Source: Vulcanimicrobiota bacterium (GTDB lineage: Bacteria > Vulcanimicrobiota > JAJTBE01). From it: a stretch of 64,000 bases of DNA. Below, piece by piece: positions 8,259-16,574 of this stretch. Position 1 is the first letter of the stretch, and each line of letters begins with the position of its first letter. The position numbers and the translations under genes were made by a program. The notes beneath the pieces were generated by a model that saw nothing but the letters and a program-made list of their open reading frames with translations, was not told the origin of the DNA and did not search any database. The DNA is taken from NCBI GenBank assembly GCA_021107945.1, contig JAIORV010000052.1, positions 1-64,000 on the forward strand. Direction: 5' to 3'.

Positions 8259-9311
8259 ATGACATCAATAAATGCGCTTCGGTTTGATAAATATTCCGGA
8301 ATATGCATTGGCGACGAGAGTATCTCGACAGTCGCCGAGATCAAGATAAACGTCGGAGAGAAAGTCAGTCCTTTCATACCGGGGGAAATTGTTGAAAACT
8401 ACGGTATCGTCGGGGCACTTGGCTCAACGGGGACTTGCTCAATAGGAGACACGATACAGGAAAAAATTGAGAACAAGTTGAGGGGAATCTTTCACAAGGA
8501 GATTGAAAAAACCGGCAAGAAACCAGACAGTTTCATGAACCTGGAAGAAATAATGGCTCTATGTTTCGATGTTGTGATAGAAATAAAAAACTCCCGTATA
8601 TCGGAAAAAATAAAGGGTACATATAATTTCACCGTGCCGGAGTTCATCGAGGGCAAATATAAGAGGAACGACGAAACATACGAGATAAAAGACAAGGATG
8701 TTATCAGGAAAATTACCGAACAAGTGACCTGGAAAAATAAAGATGAAGAAGTCGGTTTTATCTATCTCAATGCCGGGCTGGTTGCCGGATATGACAACGA
8801 ACTCGGGTTCCAGATATACCACTTTGATCTTCGCGACGGTTACTGGCACAGGGTGCAGAACTGCTATATGGCGGAGGGATCCGGCAGGCATTCCGTGGAC
8901 CCGGCCGTATATGGGTACGCCGAGAAATGGCTGCTTGAAGAAAGGAGAGGTAATATTGATCCTGTCGAAGGAAGCATCGCCCTGATTCATGGGGTCAATT
9001 ACGCCTCGGACCACGAAATCGGCGTCGGGGGATATTACAACATAATACTCATTGACGGCAGAGAGAAGGACTACAAAAAGAGACTTCGTGAAATAAATGA
9101 CGACAGGTCTCTTCTTGCAAACCATATTGTCCGTGCTCTCGACAGCAATTTCCTCACATACAAGCAAACACACAATCTGATAAAAAAGCTGTTGTTTGAA
9201 GGGGTATCGTTTGAAGAGATATATGATGAATTATGGAGTACGGTAAAAGAGCCTGAGCAATTCAGCAGAATTCTCCGTGGATATAAGATAATCGCAAAGA
9301 GGTTGTTTTGA
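8259..9311 (+). CDS. Proteasome-fold (Ntn-hydrolase-like) protein, paralogue 2
   Basis: 350 residues, homologous along its length to the preceding gene. Aligning the two N-termini puts Ser3 opposite Thr3 of the partner; from Ser3 as residue 1, Asp19 falls at position 17 (CIGDE) and Lys35 at position 33 (GEKVSPF), the exact proteasome spacing. Later landmarks are GALGSTG, GLVAGYDNELGFQIY, the GSG loop in AEGSGRH (residues 206-209) and Asp251 in YASDHEIGVGG (Asp166 equivalent). So this copy keeps Lys33 and the GSG serine but has serine as the candidate nucleophile, whereas the partner keeps threonine. GGAGG stands before the ATG. The gap to paralogue 1 is 99 bases and holds only short repeats, so the two are probably co-transcribed and may form a mixed ring. 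Confidence 0.57.
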   Translation: MTSINALRFDKYSGICIGDESISTVAEIKINVGEKVSPFIPGEIVENYGIVGALGSTGTCSIGDTIQEKIENKLRGIFHKEIEKTGKKPDSFMNLEEIMALCFDVVIEIKNSRISEKIKGTYNFTVPEFIEGKYKRNDETYEIKDKDVIRKITEQVTWKNKDEEVGFIYLNAGLVAGYDNELGFQIYHFDLRDGYWHRVQNCYMAEGSGRHSVDPAVYGYAEKWLLEERRGNIDPVEGSIALIHGVNYASDHEIGVGGYYNIILIDGREKDYKKRLREINDDRSLLANHIVRALDSNFLTYKQTHNLIKKLLFEGVSFEEIYDELWSTVKEPEQFSRILRGYKIIAKRLF

Positions 9312-9376
9312 TCAACTAAATGTGCCGGTTGCCCGGAGAGAAACCTAATTAAATATAAATTGTCTAATCATCAAAA

Positions 9377-9400
9377 TGTGGAGGGCTACTGCCCTCCACA
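9377..9400. terminator. Hairpin between convergent genes
   Basis: TGTGGAGGG (9377-9385) and CCCTCCACA (9392-9400) form a perfect nine-pair stem with a six-base loop. It lies between the rightward proteasome-like gene and the leftward symporter gene. Read leftward it is followed by TTTTGATGA, so it more likely ends transcripts from the right; the run of T is short. Confidence 0.45.
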
Positions 9401-9416
9401 TTCATTATAATTACTA

Positions 9417-9540
9417 TAAGCTATTTCTTGAAAACAATGTCTTATTATTTGGGCGATGTCCCGCCGCCCCCACCATTACACAACATCGGTGGTTGCGGCG
9501 TCTCACCGCAGAAAAAATAGACTTCATATCTCCCATATTA
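9417..9540. repeat. Repeat family B, diverged copy
   Basis: Begins with TAAGCTATTTCTTG and contains TATTTGGGCGATGTCCCGCC and GCGGCGTCTCACCGCAG. It matches in order the copies at 31709-31824 and 36281-36409, which share TAAGCT at the left end, TTATTGGGAGGCGAGAC in the middle and GCGGCGTCTCGCCGC towards the right. The right terminus here is degraded. Confidence 0.5.
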
Positions 9541-9570
9541 AAGCCAATGAATCAACTGTGTTCTTGATAT

Positions 9571-11199
9571 TTAGTGTTTTAATATCGCCGGCAGGTAGTA
9601 GCAAAGGACAACCATCAGGATGAAATAGGCAAGCAGAATAGCATATTTCCAGATCCACTTCTTCTCGCCCTCTATAATCTCCTTATCTTCCCACAATACA
9701 TATTTCTTTATCTTTTCCATATCAGGAGCTTTCATAAAGAGGGATGAAATATAAGCGACTATGATTGTCACAAAACATCCCAGGAAATTCCACCACATCC
9801 AGAAGACCTCTGTGGGAGCGAATATCCACAGGAGTATATTGAATAAAACTCCCGCTATGATACCGATAATAACGCCCCATCCTGTCACTCGTTTTGTAGT
9901 TACACCCAGTAAAAATGCGGCAAGAATAGGTCCGTAAAATGCGGAGCCGATTTTATTAATCATCTCGATAACGGTGGATTTTTCTCCCATTTTCATGAAG
10001 AGAAAAGCTGAGGCTGTAATGAAAATTCCCCAGCCAACTGTAGTTATTTTTGACCAGAGCAGGTATTTCTTCTCGGCTGCATCCTTCATCCAGAACTTTT
10101 CCACAAAATCTCTCATTGTAGAGGCTGAAAGAGAATTTAGGGCTGAGTCCAGGCTGGACATAGCCGCCGATAGTATGGCGGCAAAGATTATTGCTTTGAT
10201 GCCGTGCGGAAGTTTATGCATTATAAACAATGGAAGCATATAGTCAGGCTTTGGCGCACTTGAAACCATCTGACCAAAGCCTGCATGGCTTTGTACATAA
10301 GCTCCTACAACTATTCCAAGAATAATATAGATAATAACCAATGGGAATCGTAGAAAGCCGTTAAGCATAAGAGAATATTTTGTGGCATCAAGCGTAGGAG
10401 CCGATAACTCACGCTGAGCCTGGGACTGGTCGCATCCATAGTAAGATGAGTAAAGGAAGAATCCTCCTACGAGGAAACCCCAGAACGGGTATTTTCCAGA
10501 ATCGCCAAGCCCATGCTTTGCAAAATCCAAAGTCTGCAACCTTTCCGGAGAAAGAAGACTGATAGCATTTGACCATCCACCGACATATTGAAGAGCATAG
10601 TAGGCGCAGGCAAATGTTCCGCCGAGAAGGATCACCATCTGGATTACATCGGAATAGACTACTACCGACATTCCGCCGATGGTGTCATAAATAATGGTAA
10701 CCACGCCAATTAACAGAATGGTTGCCCACATTGGAATGCCCAGACATATAGATAAAACAATTGCCGAGGCAAATATGGTTACTCCCGTGGCAAGTCCCCG
10801 GCTTAATAAAAAGACGGATGATAGAAATGTTCTTGTAGCTGGATTAAACCGCCCTTCAAGATATTCGTAAATTGAGATTAGTTTTAATTTCCTGAAAAAT
10901 GGTATAAAAAATATCATTATAAATATCATTGCAAGAGGGACGGCAAGCTCATATTGAAGCCAGCGAAGTCCGCCACCTGGTTTTAATGCAACAAACGCGG
11001 GTATTGAGATGAACGAAACGGCACTCAGTTGCGTTGCCATTGTGGAGATTCCGACTGCCCACCATGGGAGTTTACGTCCACCAACATAGTAATCTTCCTG
11101 GCTTTCCTGACTCTTTCCAAGATAGATACTCAGGCCGATCAGTCCTGCCATATATCCTATGATAATAGCCCAATCCAGCCAATTCATTCCACCATTCAT
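9571..11199 (-). CDS. Sodium:solute symporter (SSS family)
   Basis: 542 residues and about fourteen hydrophobic segments. The N-terminus carries family landmarks: DYYVGGRKLPWW after the first helix, then GISTMATQLSAVSF, and later GGMSVVVYSDVIQ and ILSAAMSSLDSALNSLS, the latter close to the sodium-site serine/threonine region on TM8. This LeuT-fold family imports sugars, amino acids, carboxylates or sialic acid with Na+. The closest feel is the SLC5-like/sialic-acid or sugar branch, but the substrate cannot be read from sequence. GGAGGCG precedes the ATG. The next leftward gene upstream (11319-12650) is another secondary transporter, 119 bases away. Confidence 0.9.
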   Translation of the reverse strand: MNGGMNWLDWAIIIGYMAGLIGLSIYLGKSQESQEDYYVGGRKLPWWAVGISTMATQLSAVSFISIPAFVALKPGGGLRWLQYELAVPLAMIFIMIFFIPFFRKLKLISIYEYLEGRFNPATRTFLSSVFLLSRGLATGVTIFASAIVLSICLGIPMWATILLIGVVTIIYDTIGGMSVVVYSDVIQMVILLGGTFACAYYALQYVGGWSNAISLLSPERLQTLDFAKHGLGDSGKYPFWGFLVGGFFLYSSYYGCDQSQAQRELSAPTLDATKYSLMLNGFLRFPLVIIYIILGIVVGAYVQSHAGFGQMVSSAPKPDYMLPLFIMHKLPHGIKAIIFAAILSAAMSSLDSALNSLSASTMRDFVEKFWMKDAAEKKYLLWSKITTVGWGIFITASAFLFMKMGEKSTVIEMINKIGSAFYGPILAAFLLGVTTKRVTGWGVIIGIIAGVLFNILLWIFAPTEVFWMWWNFLGCFVTIIVAYISSLFMKAPDMEKIKKYVLWEDKEIIEGEKKWIWKYAILLAYFILMVVLCYYLPAILKH

Positions 11200-11318
11200 T
11201 TTCTCGCCTCCAGTAAAGAATTTTATGTATATTTTCCGTATATTTTCCGGGGGGATCCTCTTATTTCCTCTATTAATGTAGAAGTTAATATTTCATTATC
11301 GGGATGAGGACATCCCTC

Positions 11319-12650
11319 CTACAGATTCGGATTGTCATCTGTCTTTGATTCCAATGCGGTCGGACTATTTGTTCTATTTCCCTCCGATTGAGATACGACG
11401 CAAGTAACGGCGGAATCGCCGGTAATGTTAACAACAGATCTGAACATATCGATTATTCTCTCTACCCCCAGGACAAGGGCGATTCCCTCGATTGGGATAT
11501 TTATGGCCTGCATCACAATTACCAGCATGACGACGCCGGCTCCGGGGACTCCCGCCGCCCCTATTGATGCGAGGGTACATGTGAGAATCACAGTAATTTG
11601 ATCCATAAATGTAAGGTTGATTCCCATTATATGAGCTATAAACACAACGGAGATCGCCTGGTAAATTGATGTCCCGTCCATGTTAACCGTAGCTCCTACC
11701 GGCAATGTAAAGCTTGTTATCTCCTCAGGAAGCCCCAATTCCTTCTCGCAGCATTCCATTGTGATGGGTAATGTCGCCGCGCTTGAGCTTGTGCTGAAGG
11801 CAATGAGCATTGCGGGTTGAATCGCCTTAAAGAATTCTTTTATACTGATTTTAGTGAAAAGCTTTAACATTCCGATATAAACGAACATAACATGGAGAAA
11901 CAGGGCGAGAATAACCATAAACAGGTATAACCCCAGCGCCTTTAGAACCCTCATGGCATTTGCAGGATCATTCCCCGCAAGCTCGGTTATCACACTTGCA
12001 AGTTGAGCGAAAACTCCGAACGGAGCTATGACCATAATCAATTCAACTATCCTGAGGATCAATTCATTTGCGCTCTCAAATATCTTGCTGATTATTCCCG
12101 TTTTTTCCTTATTGGATTTAACAAGTCCGATACCTATAAGAATTGCGAGAAAAACCATCTGGAGCATATTCCTGTTATTAGAAGCGGCATCAACCGCATT
12201 CTGAGGGATGATATTGACAATGGACTGAAGAGGCCCTTTTTTTATTTGTTTTGCGGCAATGTCCTGTTTTTCTTGTATCTTGCCGGCATACATCTCTTTT
12301 AATTGCTTTCTCAACTCACCTGAAAACGCGCCCGTTGATTTGAATGCATTTGCAACGAGAAGAGCAAGTATGACGGCGATAATTGTGGTGATAATATAAA
12401 GCCCGATGGTTTTTCCGCCGATTCTCGAAAGTTTCGTGAGGTCACTCAGGCTTGCGATTCCTGTTACGAGAGAAGCGAGAATCATGGGCATGGCGATGAG
12501 CTTGAGCAGGTTAATGAAAATCGTGCCCCAGGGTTTTATCCAGTATTCTGTAAATTTCACCCACCCGAAACGACTTGCAATAAGTCCGTAAATCAAGCCA
12601 AGGATCATTGCTATTATTATCTGCCAATGTAATTTCTTATACCAGGGCAT
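11319..12650 (-). CDS. Dicarboxylate/amino acid:cation symporter (DAACS)
   Basis: 443 residues of the GltP/DctA/GltPh family of Na+- or H+-coupled transporters for glutamate, aspartate or C4-dicarboxylates. It has the serine-rich re-entrant loop (STSSSAATLP), the NMDGT motif in TM7, and the second re-entrant loop region around GAAGVPGAGVVML. The C-terminal substrate-binding helix reads RIIDMFRSVVNITGDSAV: the conserved Asp is present, while the Arg that often specifies acidic amino acids is not obvious. The tail is hydrophilic and ends in a dispersed spacer repeat (11303-11325), so the last few residues may not be ancestral. GGGGGAGG precedes the ATG. Confidence 0.92.
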   Translation of the reverse strand: MPWYKKLHWQIIIAMILGLIYGLIASRFGWVKFTEYWIKPWGTIFINLLKLIAMPMILASLVTGIASLSDLTKLSRIGGKTIGLYIITTIIAVILALLVANAFKSTGAFSGELRKQLKEMYAGKIQEKQDIAAKQIKKGPLQSIVNIIPQNAVDAASNNRNMLQMVFLAILIGIGLVKSNKEKTGIISKIFESANELILRIVELIMVIAPFGVFAQLASVITELAGNDPANAMRVLKALGLYLFMVILALFLHVMFVYIGMLKLFTKISIKEFFKAIQPAMLIAFSTSSSAATLPITMECCEKELGLPEEITSFTLPVGATVNMDGTSIYQAISVVFIAHIMGINLTFMDQITVILTCTLASIGAAGVPGAGVVMLVIVMQAINIPIEGIALVLGVERIIDMFRSVVNITGDSAVTCVVSQSEGNRTNSPTALESKTDDNPNL

Positions 12651-12705
12651 TGTGCCTCCCCCATTTCAAAGATTATTGTATGATATTTCTTAGATTTCGC
12701 ACACC

Positions 12706-12881
12706 TTGATGAGATAAACCACTGAAGTGGTTAGGACGCTGTAGCGGTGGGGTTTACATCCAATTCACCACAATGAATTGTGGTGCTGTCTTAAACACCT
12801 TAAAACACCAGCTATCACCTCAAAGCACATAAAATAAATTCTATTACTTCTCAACAAATTCACATGTGCGAAATGTGAGGA
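12706..12881. repeat. Repeat family D, copy 1
   Basis: About 175 bases nearly identical to 24617-24815. It opens with the palindrome ACCACTGAAGTGGT, has TAGCGGTGGGGTTTACA, then the palindrome CACCACAATGAATTGTGGTG, then CACCTCAAAGCAC, and ends with TCACATGTGCGAAATGTGA. The copy at 24617 has an extra tandem CACCTGTTATCACC unit. No coding capacity. Confidence 0.8.
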
Positions 12882-12968
12882 CTTTTCTTTCAATATGAGT
12901 ACTTTTCTTTCGATGTATTCCAGTATCCTTTATTTAAGTAGTATGACAGCTTTCATTCTATTTAATAA

Positions 12969-13060
12969 CTATTCAGCCCCTTTTTGTCGGGGATATCTAA
13001 AACACGATTTCACAATGTTCCAGGCAGGTCAGGAGACCATCCTCCACCCAGATATCATAG
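12969..13060. repeat. Repeat family A, truncated copy
   Basis: Begins with CTATTCAGCCC and carries the internal landmark TTCCAGGCAGGTCAGGAGACCATCCTC-type sequence shared with the full copies at 24369, 34654 and 36421, but the right terminal inverted repeat is missing. Confidence 0.55.
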
Positions 13061-13235
13061 AATTAACAATAGTCAAAAGTGTTAATTTCATTTATAACTC
13101 TGCGCCCTCCGCGTCCTCCGCGTTGAATAATTACCTTTTTCACAATAAGGAAGGGCATATTCTTTTGTAATAGAACGATATAAACAAATTTGAAGCTTCA
13201 TTATGACAGAGTAATAATGCAGATGGAGGATCACA

Positions 13236-14687
13236 ATGGCATATGAAACGGTAATAGGACTTGAAGTACATGTTGAACTAAATACAAAAACAAAGCTTTT
13301 CTGTGGATGTGAAAACAGGTTCGCAGCGGAGCCTAATTCACTTGCATGCCCTGTATGCCTTGGTCTTCCGGGGTTACTTCCTGTTGTGAATAAAAGGGCG
13401 GTTGAAAAGCACATTATGGCGGCTATTGCGCTGGGATGTGAGATACTTGAATATTCCAAGTTTGACAGGAAGAATTATTATTACCCTGATATGCCCAAGA
13501 ACTACCAGATTTCGCAGTACGATCTTCCCATTGCAATAAAGGGCTGCCTGGAGATTGAGAAGTCCGACGGTACAAAGAAAGTAATCGGCATAACAAGAAT
13601 CCACCTGGAGGAGGATACAGGCAAATCAATCCACGGTGGAGGGTCGGGCTCCATTATGGAATCGGATTACACTCTCCTGGATTATAACCGTGCAGGTGTT
13701 CCCCTGATGGAGATAGTCTCGGAGCCTGACATGAGGAGCCCGGAGGAAGCTTACCTATATCTCACCGGGCTGAAGAAAATCCTTAACTGGATTGGTGTCA
13801 GTGATTGCAAGATGGAACAGGGGAGCTTGAGATGTGATGCAAATATTTCCCTGAGGAAAAAGGGAGAGTTGGAATTCGGAGTTAAGACAGAAATAAAAAA
13901 TATGAACTCATTCAAATCAGTAAGATCAGCTCTTGAATTTGAAGAGAAAAGACAGGCTGAAGTTCTCGAAAACGGGGGGAAGATTTCACAGGAAACCCGG
14001 GGATGGGAGGAGGACAAGGGAATAACCGTCAGCATGAGGAGCAAGGAAGACGCTCATGATTACAGGTACTTCCCCGAGCCGGATCTTGCGCCGTTGAAGA
14101 TTAGCAGGGAGTGGGTTGACGAGATTGGGAAAGACCTACCGGAACTTCCCGATGACAGGAGGGAGAGATTTATCCGGGAATACAGGCTCCCTGAATACGA
14201 TGCCGGCGTCCTTACAACATCAAGGGAGATGTCCGACTTCCTGGAAGAGGCTGTTGTTGTTTGCAATGATCCCAAACAGGTATCCAACTGGCTGATGAGT
14301 GATATTTCGAAGTATCTAAATGAAAAACAGGTGGAAATTCAGGAAACGAAATTGTCTGCGTCCACCCTGGGCGGGATGATAAATATGATAAAAAAGGGGA
14401 CAATAAGCGGGAAGATAGGCAAGAAGCTTATTGCGGAGCTATTAAATAAAGGCGGGGATCCTGAAGAGATTGTAAAGAAAAAAGGATGGATTCAGGTATC
14501 ATCGGAAGAAGAGCTTTTACCCCTTGTTAAAGAGGCGATAGATGCCAATCCGAAGGCAGTTGAGGAATACCTTGGAGGAAAGAAATCCGCTATTGGATTC
14601 TTTGTGGGACAGGTGATGAAGGCAACAGGCGGAAAAGCCAATCCCGGCGTTGTGAACAAGATACTTATGAGAGAGCTTGAAAAATAA
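13236..14687 (+). CDS. gatB: Asp-tRNA(Asn)/Glu-tRNA(Gln) amidotransferase subunit B
   Basis: 483 residues, usual length. GatB is the kinase/tRNA-binding subunit of GatCAB, which converts misacylated Asp-tRNA(Asn) or Glu-tRNA(Gln). It opens with YETVIGLEVHVELNTKTKLF, has the zinc-site region (CGC and CPVCLGLPG), the family segments YYPDMPKNYQISQYD and DYNRAGVPLMEIVSEPD, RYFPEPDLAPL, and a C-terminal YqeY-like helical domain ending in GKANPGVVNKIL. GGAGG lies nine bases before the ATG. gatA and gatC are not adjacent, so the complex is encoded at scattered loci. Confidence 0.97.
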   Translation: MAYETVIGLEVHVELNTKTKLFCGCENRFAAEPNSLACPVCLGLPGLLPVVNKRAVEKHIMAAIALGCEILEYSKFDRKNYYYPDMPKNYQISQYDLPIAIKGCLEIEKSDGTKKVIGITRIHLEEDTGKSIHGGGSGSIMESDYTLLDYNRAGVPLMEIVSEPDMRSPEEAYLYLTGLKKILNWIGVSDCKMEQGSLRCDANISLRKKGELEFGVKTEIKNMNSFKSVRSALEFEEKRQAEVLENGGKISQETRGWEEDKGITVSMRSKEDAHDYRYFPEPDLAPLKISREWVDEIGKDLPELPDDRRERFIREYRLPEYDAGVLTTSREMSDFLEEAVVVCNDPKQVSNWLMSDISKYLNEKQVEIQETKLSASTLGGMINMIKKGTISGKIGKKLIAELLNKGGDPEEIVKKKGWIQVSSEEELLPLVKEAIDANPKAVEEYLGGKKSAIGFFVGQVMKATGGKANPGVVNKILMRELEK

Positions 14688-14700
14688 AAGTTACTATCTC

Positions 14701-14811
14701 GACAATGTTAAATTAGCTTGCAGATCACGGCATGGGAGGTCTTTAGACCTCCCATGCCAAGGAAAGCTGAAGCTTTCCGCTACCGGCATTTGAGGATAAT
14801 GTAACATTGTC
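14701..14811. repeat. Nested palindromic element with 10-base terminal inverted repeats
   Basis: Bounded by perfect inverted repeats GACAATGTTA (14701-14710) and TAACATTGTC (14802-14811). Inside are a 13-pair palindrome GGCATGGGAGGTC/GACCTCCCATGCC (14729-14758) and a shorter one GGAAAGC/GCTTTCC (14761-14778), followed by GCTACC. At about 111 bases with no ORF it has the architecture of a miniature inverted-repeat element. Confidence 0.65.
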
Positions 14812-14912
14812 AAAATGCTTACCATAATTTATCTCCTTATAGAAAAATTGGAATTTAGTCTATCCACATGAAACAGCGAAGAACCCAAAAAAAATTGGAA
14901 CACACATGGAAC

Positions 14913-14942
14913 TTATTTGCGACATTGAAATCTTGTATTATA
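14913..14942 (+). promoter_or_regulatory. Conserved TTATTTGCGACATT motif, copy 1
   Basis: TTATTTGCGACATT (14913-14926) is repeated exactly at 15669-15682. In both places it lies 80-100 bases upstream of a small glycine-rich membrane protein gene. TTGCGA within it can act as a -35 box with TATTAT or TATAAA at 14937-14942 as -10. It is either a shared promoter or an operator overlapping one. Confidence 0.5.
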
Positions 14943-15009
14943 AATGCAAGGAAAAAGAATTGTGAAATAAGCAATGAAATGAAATTTAGATTAATAAGGA
15001 GAGACTAAA

Positions 15010-15528
15010 ATGACAATATCAGGAGCAGGCAACAAAATCGCAACAAAACTGGGAATAAAGTTTGGTAAAAATGCTGGAACATCCAGTGAAGGCAAAAACG
15101 GGATAGTCTCAGATAGATTTACCCGGAATGGTAAGGCTGAAAAGCTTGATGCCGATATGATGAAAGAAATGGGAAATGTTTCTGCAAAGGAAGGCAGTAT
15201 AACAAAAGGGCTTATCCTTGCAGGAGTTTCAGCGGGACTTATCGGTGTAGCGTCTGTCGGGCTTCCCGGAGTTGGAGCTGTTGGACCCGGGCTTCTCAAT
15301 TGCGCACTTAGATTTGCCGGTGTAATATCAATTGCAAATGGAGGGGAGCAAATCGAGCAAGGAAATAAGAATACTGCTTTGAGAGGCGTCTTACTTACGG
15401 GATTGGGAGCTGTCAGTATAGCGGGGGCTGTAGGAGTGTTTGGACCTATCGGTGGGCTGACTGCACTGGCACTTGGAGTAGGCGGATTTTTTGGTGGAGT
15501 ATTGAGCGGAATTGACAAGCTCTCTTAA
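15010..15528 (+). CDS. Glycine-rich membrane protein
   Basis: 172 residues; no family recognised. Residues 1-55 are polar and basic. From about 58 to the end the chain is hydrophobic and glycine-rich, with three candidate membrane segments (GLILAGVSAGLIGVASVG, GVLLTGLGAVSIAGAVGVFG, ALALGVGGFFGGVLSG) and GxxxG spacing typical of tightly packed helices or glycine zippers. AAGGAG is placed nine bases before the ATG. It shares an upstream motif with the next gene and is followed by a strong terminator, so it is a single-gene unit. Similar composition to the proteins at 15763 and 25114. Confidence 0.65.
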   Translation: MTISGAGNKIATKLGIKFGKNAGTSSEGKNGIVSDRFTRNGKAEKLDADMMKEMGNVSAKEGSITKGLILAGVSAGLIGVASVGLPGVGAVGPGLLNCALRFAGVISIANGGEQIEQGNKNTALRGVLLTGLGAVSIAGAVGVFGPIGGLTALALGVGGFFGGVLSGIDKLS

Positions 15529-15603
15529 GTAGGGACTTAATCGGGAACTCTCTGAATATTGAGAAATTAACGACCGATAAAAGGTTAACAATATTGAAAA
15601 ATG

Positions 15604-15645
15604 GGCGGGAAGAAACTATTAAAAACCCGCCTGTTTTTTATTTTT
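15604..15645 (+). terminator. Intrinsic terminator
   Basis: GGCGGG (15604-15609) pairs with CCCGCC (15626-15631) around an A-rich loop; the stem is followed by TGTTTTTTATTTTT. It ends the transcript of the 15010 gene. Confidence 0.8.
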
Positions 15646-15668
15646 GGTAATCGGAACAAGATAGGAAG

Positions 15669-15702
15669 TTATTTGCGACATTAATATACGTTATCATTAT
15701 AA
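15669..15702 (+). promoter_or_regulatory. Conserved TTATTTGCGACATT motif, copy 2
   Basis: Second exact copy of the 14-base motif (15669-15682), followed within 20 bases by AT-rich sequence containing TATAAT (15699-15704), upstream of the gene at 15763. See copy 1 at 14913. Confidence 0.5.
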
Positions 15703-15762
15703 TATAATCATTATGATAGTAAGAAAAGGTCAAGGCAAAAAGACGGGGAGGAATTAATAAAG

Positions 15763-16449
15763 ATGAATATATTAGACTCAATCAAACATAGACTTTCCAA
15801 AGGAAATAAGATTCCAGTGGGTCATAATGACGAAGCGGGTGAGACCGTGGCTCAGAATAATATCGAAGACAAGGTCAGTCTTTCATCCGGATCGGGCGAT
15901 AAGAATGATTCAATGTCATTAAAGGATGTCGCAACTGCCGGCGGTGTCGGACTGTCTCTTGGTATCGGAATGGGTAACAGCGGTAAGATAGAAAATCTGG
16001 AAAAAGAAATCAGGGATATGAAATCCGGGAAAGCACTGTATTATGTTCCGTCATGGAGCGAGGGAAACGAGCCTGAAATGACACCCCGGGAGATGAAAGC
16101 ATTGAAGATGATTTCGAAAAATGCATTCCTCAAAGGGGTGAAGAATCCTGATAATTCAAATAATGGAGTGGCGCTTGTTCTGGCAGGCATAATAGGTGTG
16201 TATGCATCTATGACTATGATTCCAATTGGGACCGTAGGATTAGCCGCTTTTGCCACTTTTATGGGTATTCCTGTTTTAGGAATGACTTTGGTGCAGACGG
16301 TTGCTTGCTTAGCAAGTGGAAAAAATAAGGCAAATCAGGAAAAGACAAAATGGGCAAAAACCTTCTCGGATAAAACTGAGGCAGAGAGTATGGCGGAATT
16401 TAAAGATAATAATCCTGAAATATGGATGAATATAATGATGAAACGCTAA
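15763..16449 (+). CDS. Hypothetical protein with two C-proximal membrane segments
   Basis: 228 residues; no family recognised. The first 60 residues are polar. A short glycine-rich hydrophobic stretch (GGVGLSLGIGMG) follows, then a soluble charged region with PREMKALKM. Two adjacent membrane-length segments follow (VALVLAGIIGVYASMTMIP and TVGLAAFATFMGIPVLGM), then a Lys/Glu-rich tail. GGGGAGG stands about thirteen bases before the ATG, somewhat far. The gene shares its upstream motif with the one at 15010. Possibly a membrane-anchored regulator or stress protein of this lineage; function not inferable. Confidence 0.6.
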   Translation: MNILDSIKHRLSKGNKIPVGHNDEAGETVAQNNIEDKVSLSSGSGDKNDSMSLKDVATAGGVGLSLGIGMGNSGKIENLEKEIRDMKSGKALYYVPSWSEGNEPEMTPREMKALKMISKNAFLKGVKNPDNSNNGVALVLAGIIGVYASMTMIPIGTVGLAAFATFMGIPVLGMTLVQTVACLASGKNKANQEKTKWAKTFSDKTEAESMAEFKDNNPEIWMNIMMKR

Positions 16450-16574
16450 ATGATTTGTCTTGAAGCTGAACAGTTACAAAAAAAGATAAATCCTGACAGG
16501 CAAATTGCCCGGTTTACAACAGTCGCACAATCACAACAAACAGGAAATAATTTGTATTTGTATAAATATTTTTT

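Noticed and set aside
7122-9311. Anbu, HslV or the standard actinobacterial proteasome
   Set aside because: The proteins are 100-150 residues too long and no ATPase (HslU, Mpa/ARC) or Pup gene is adjacent; only the core spacing and fold landmarks match.
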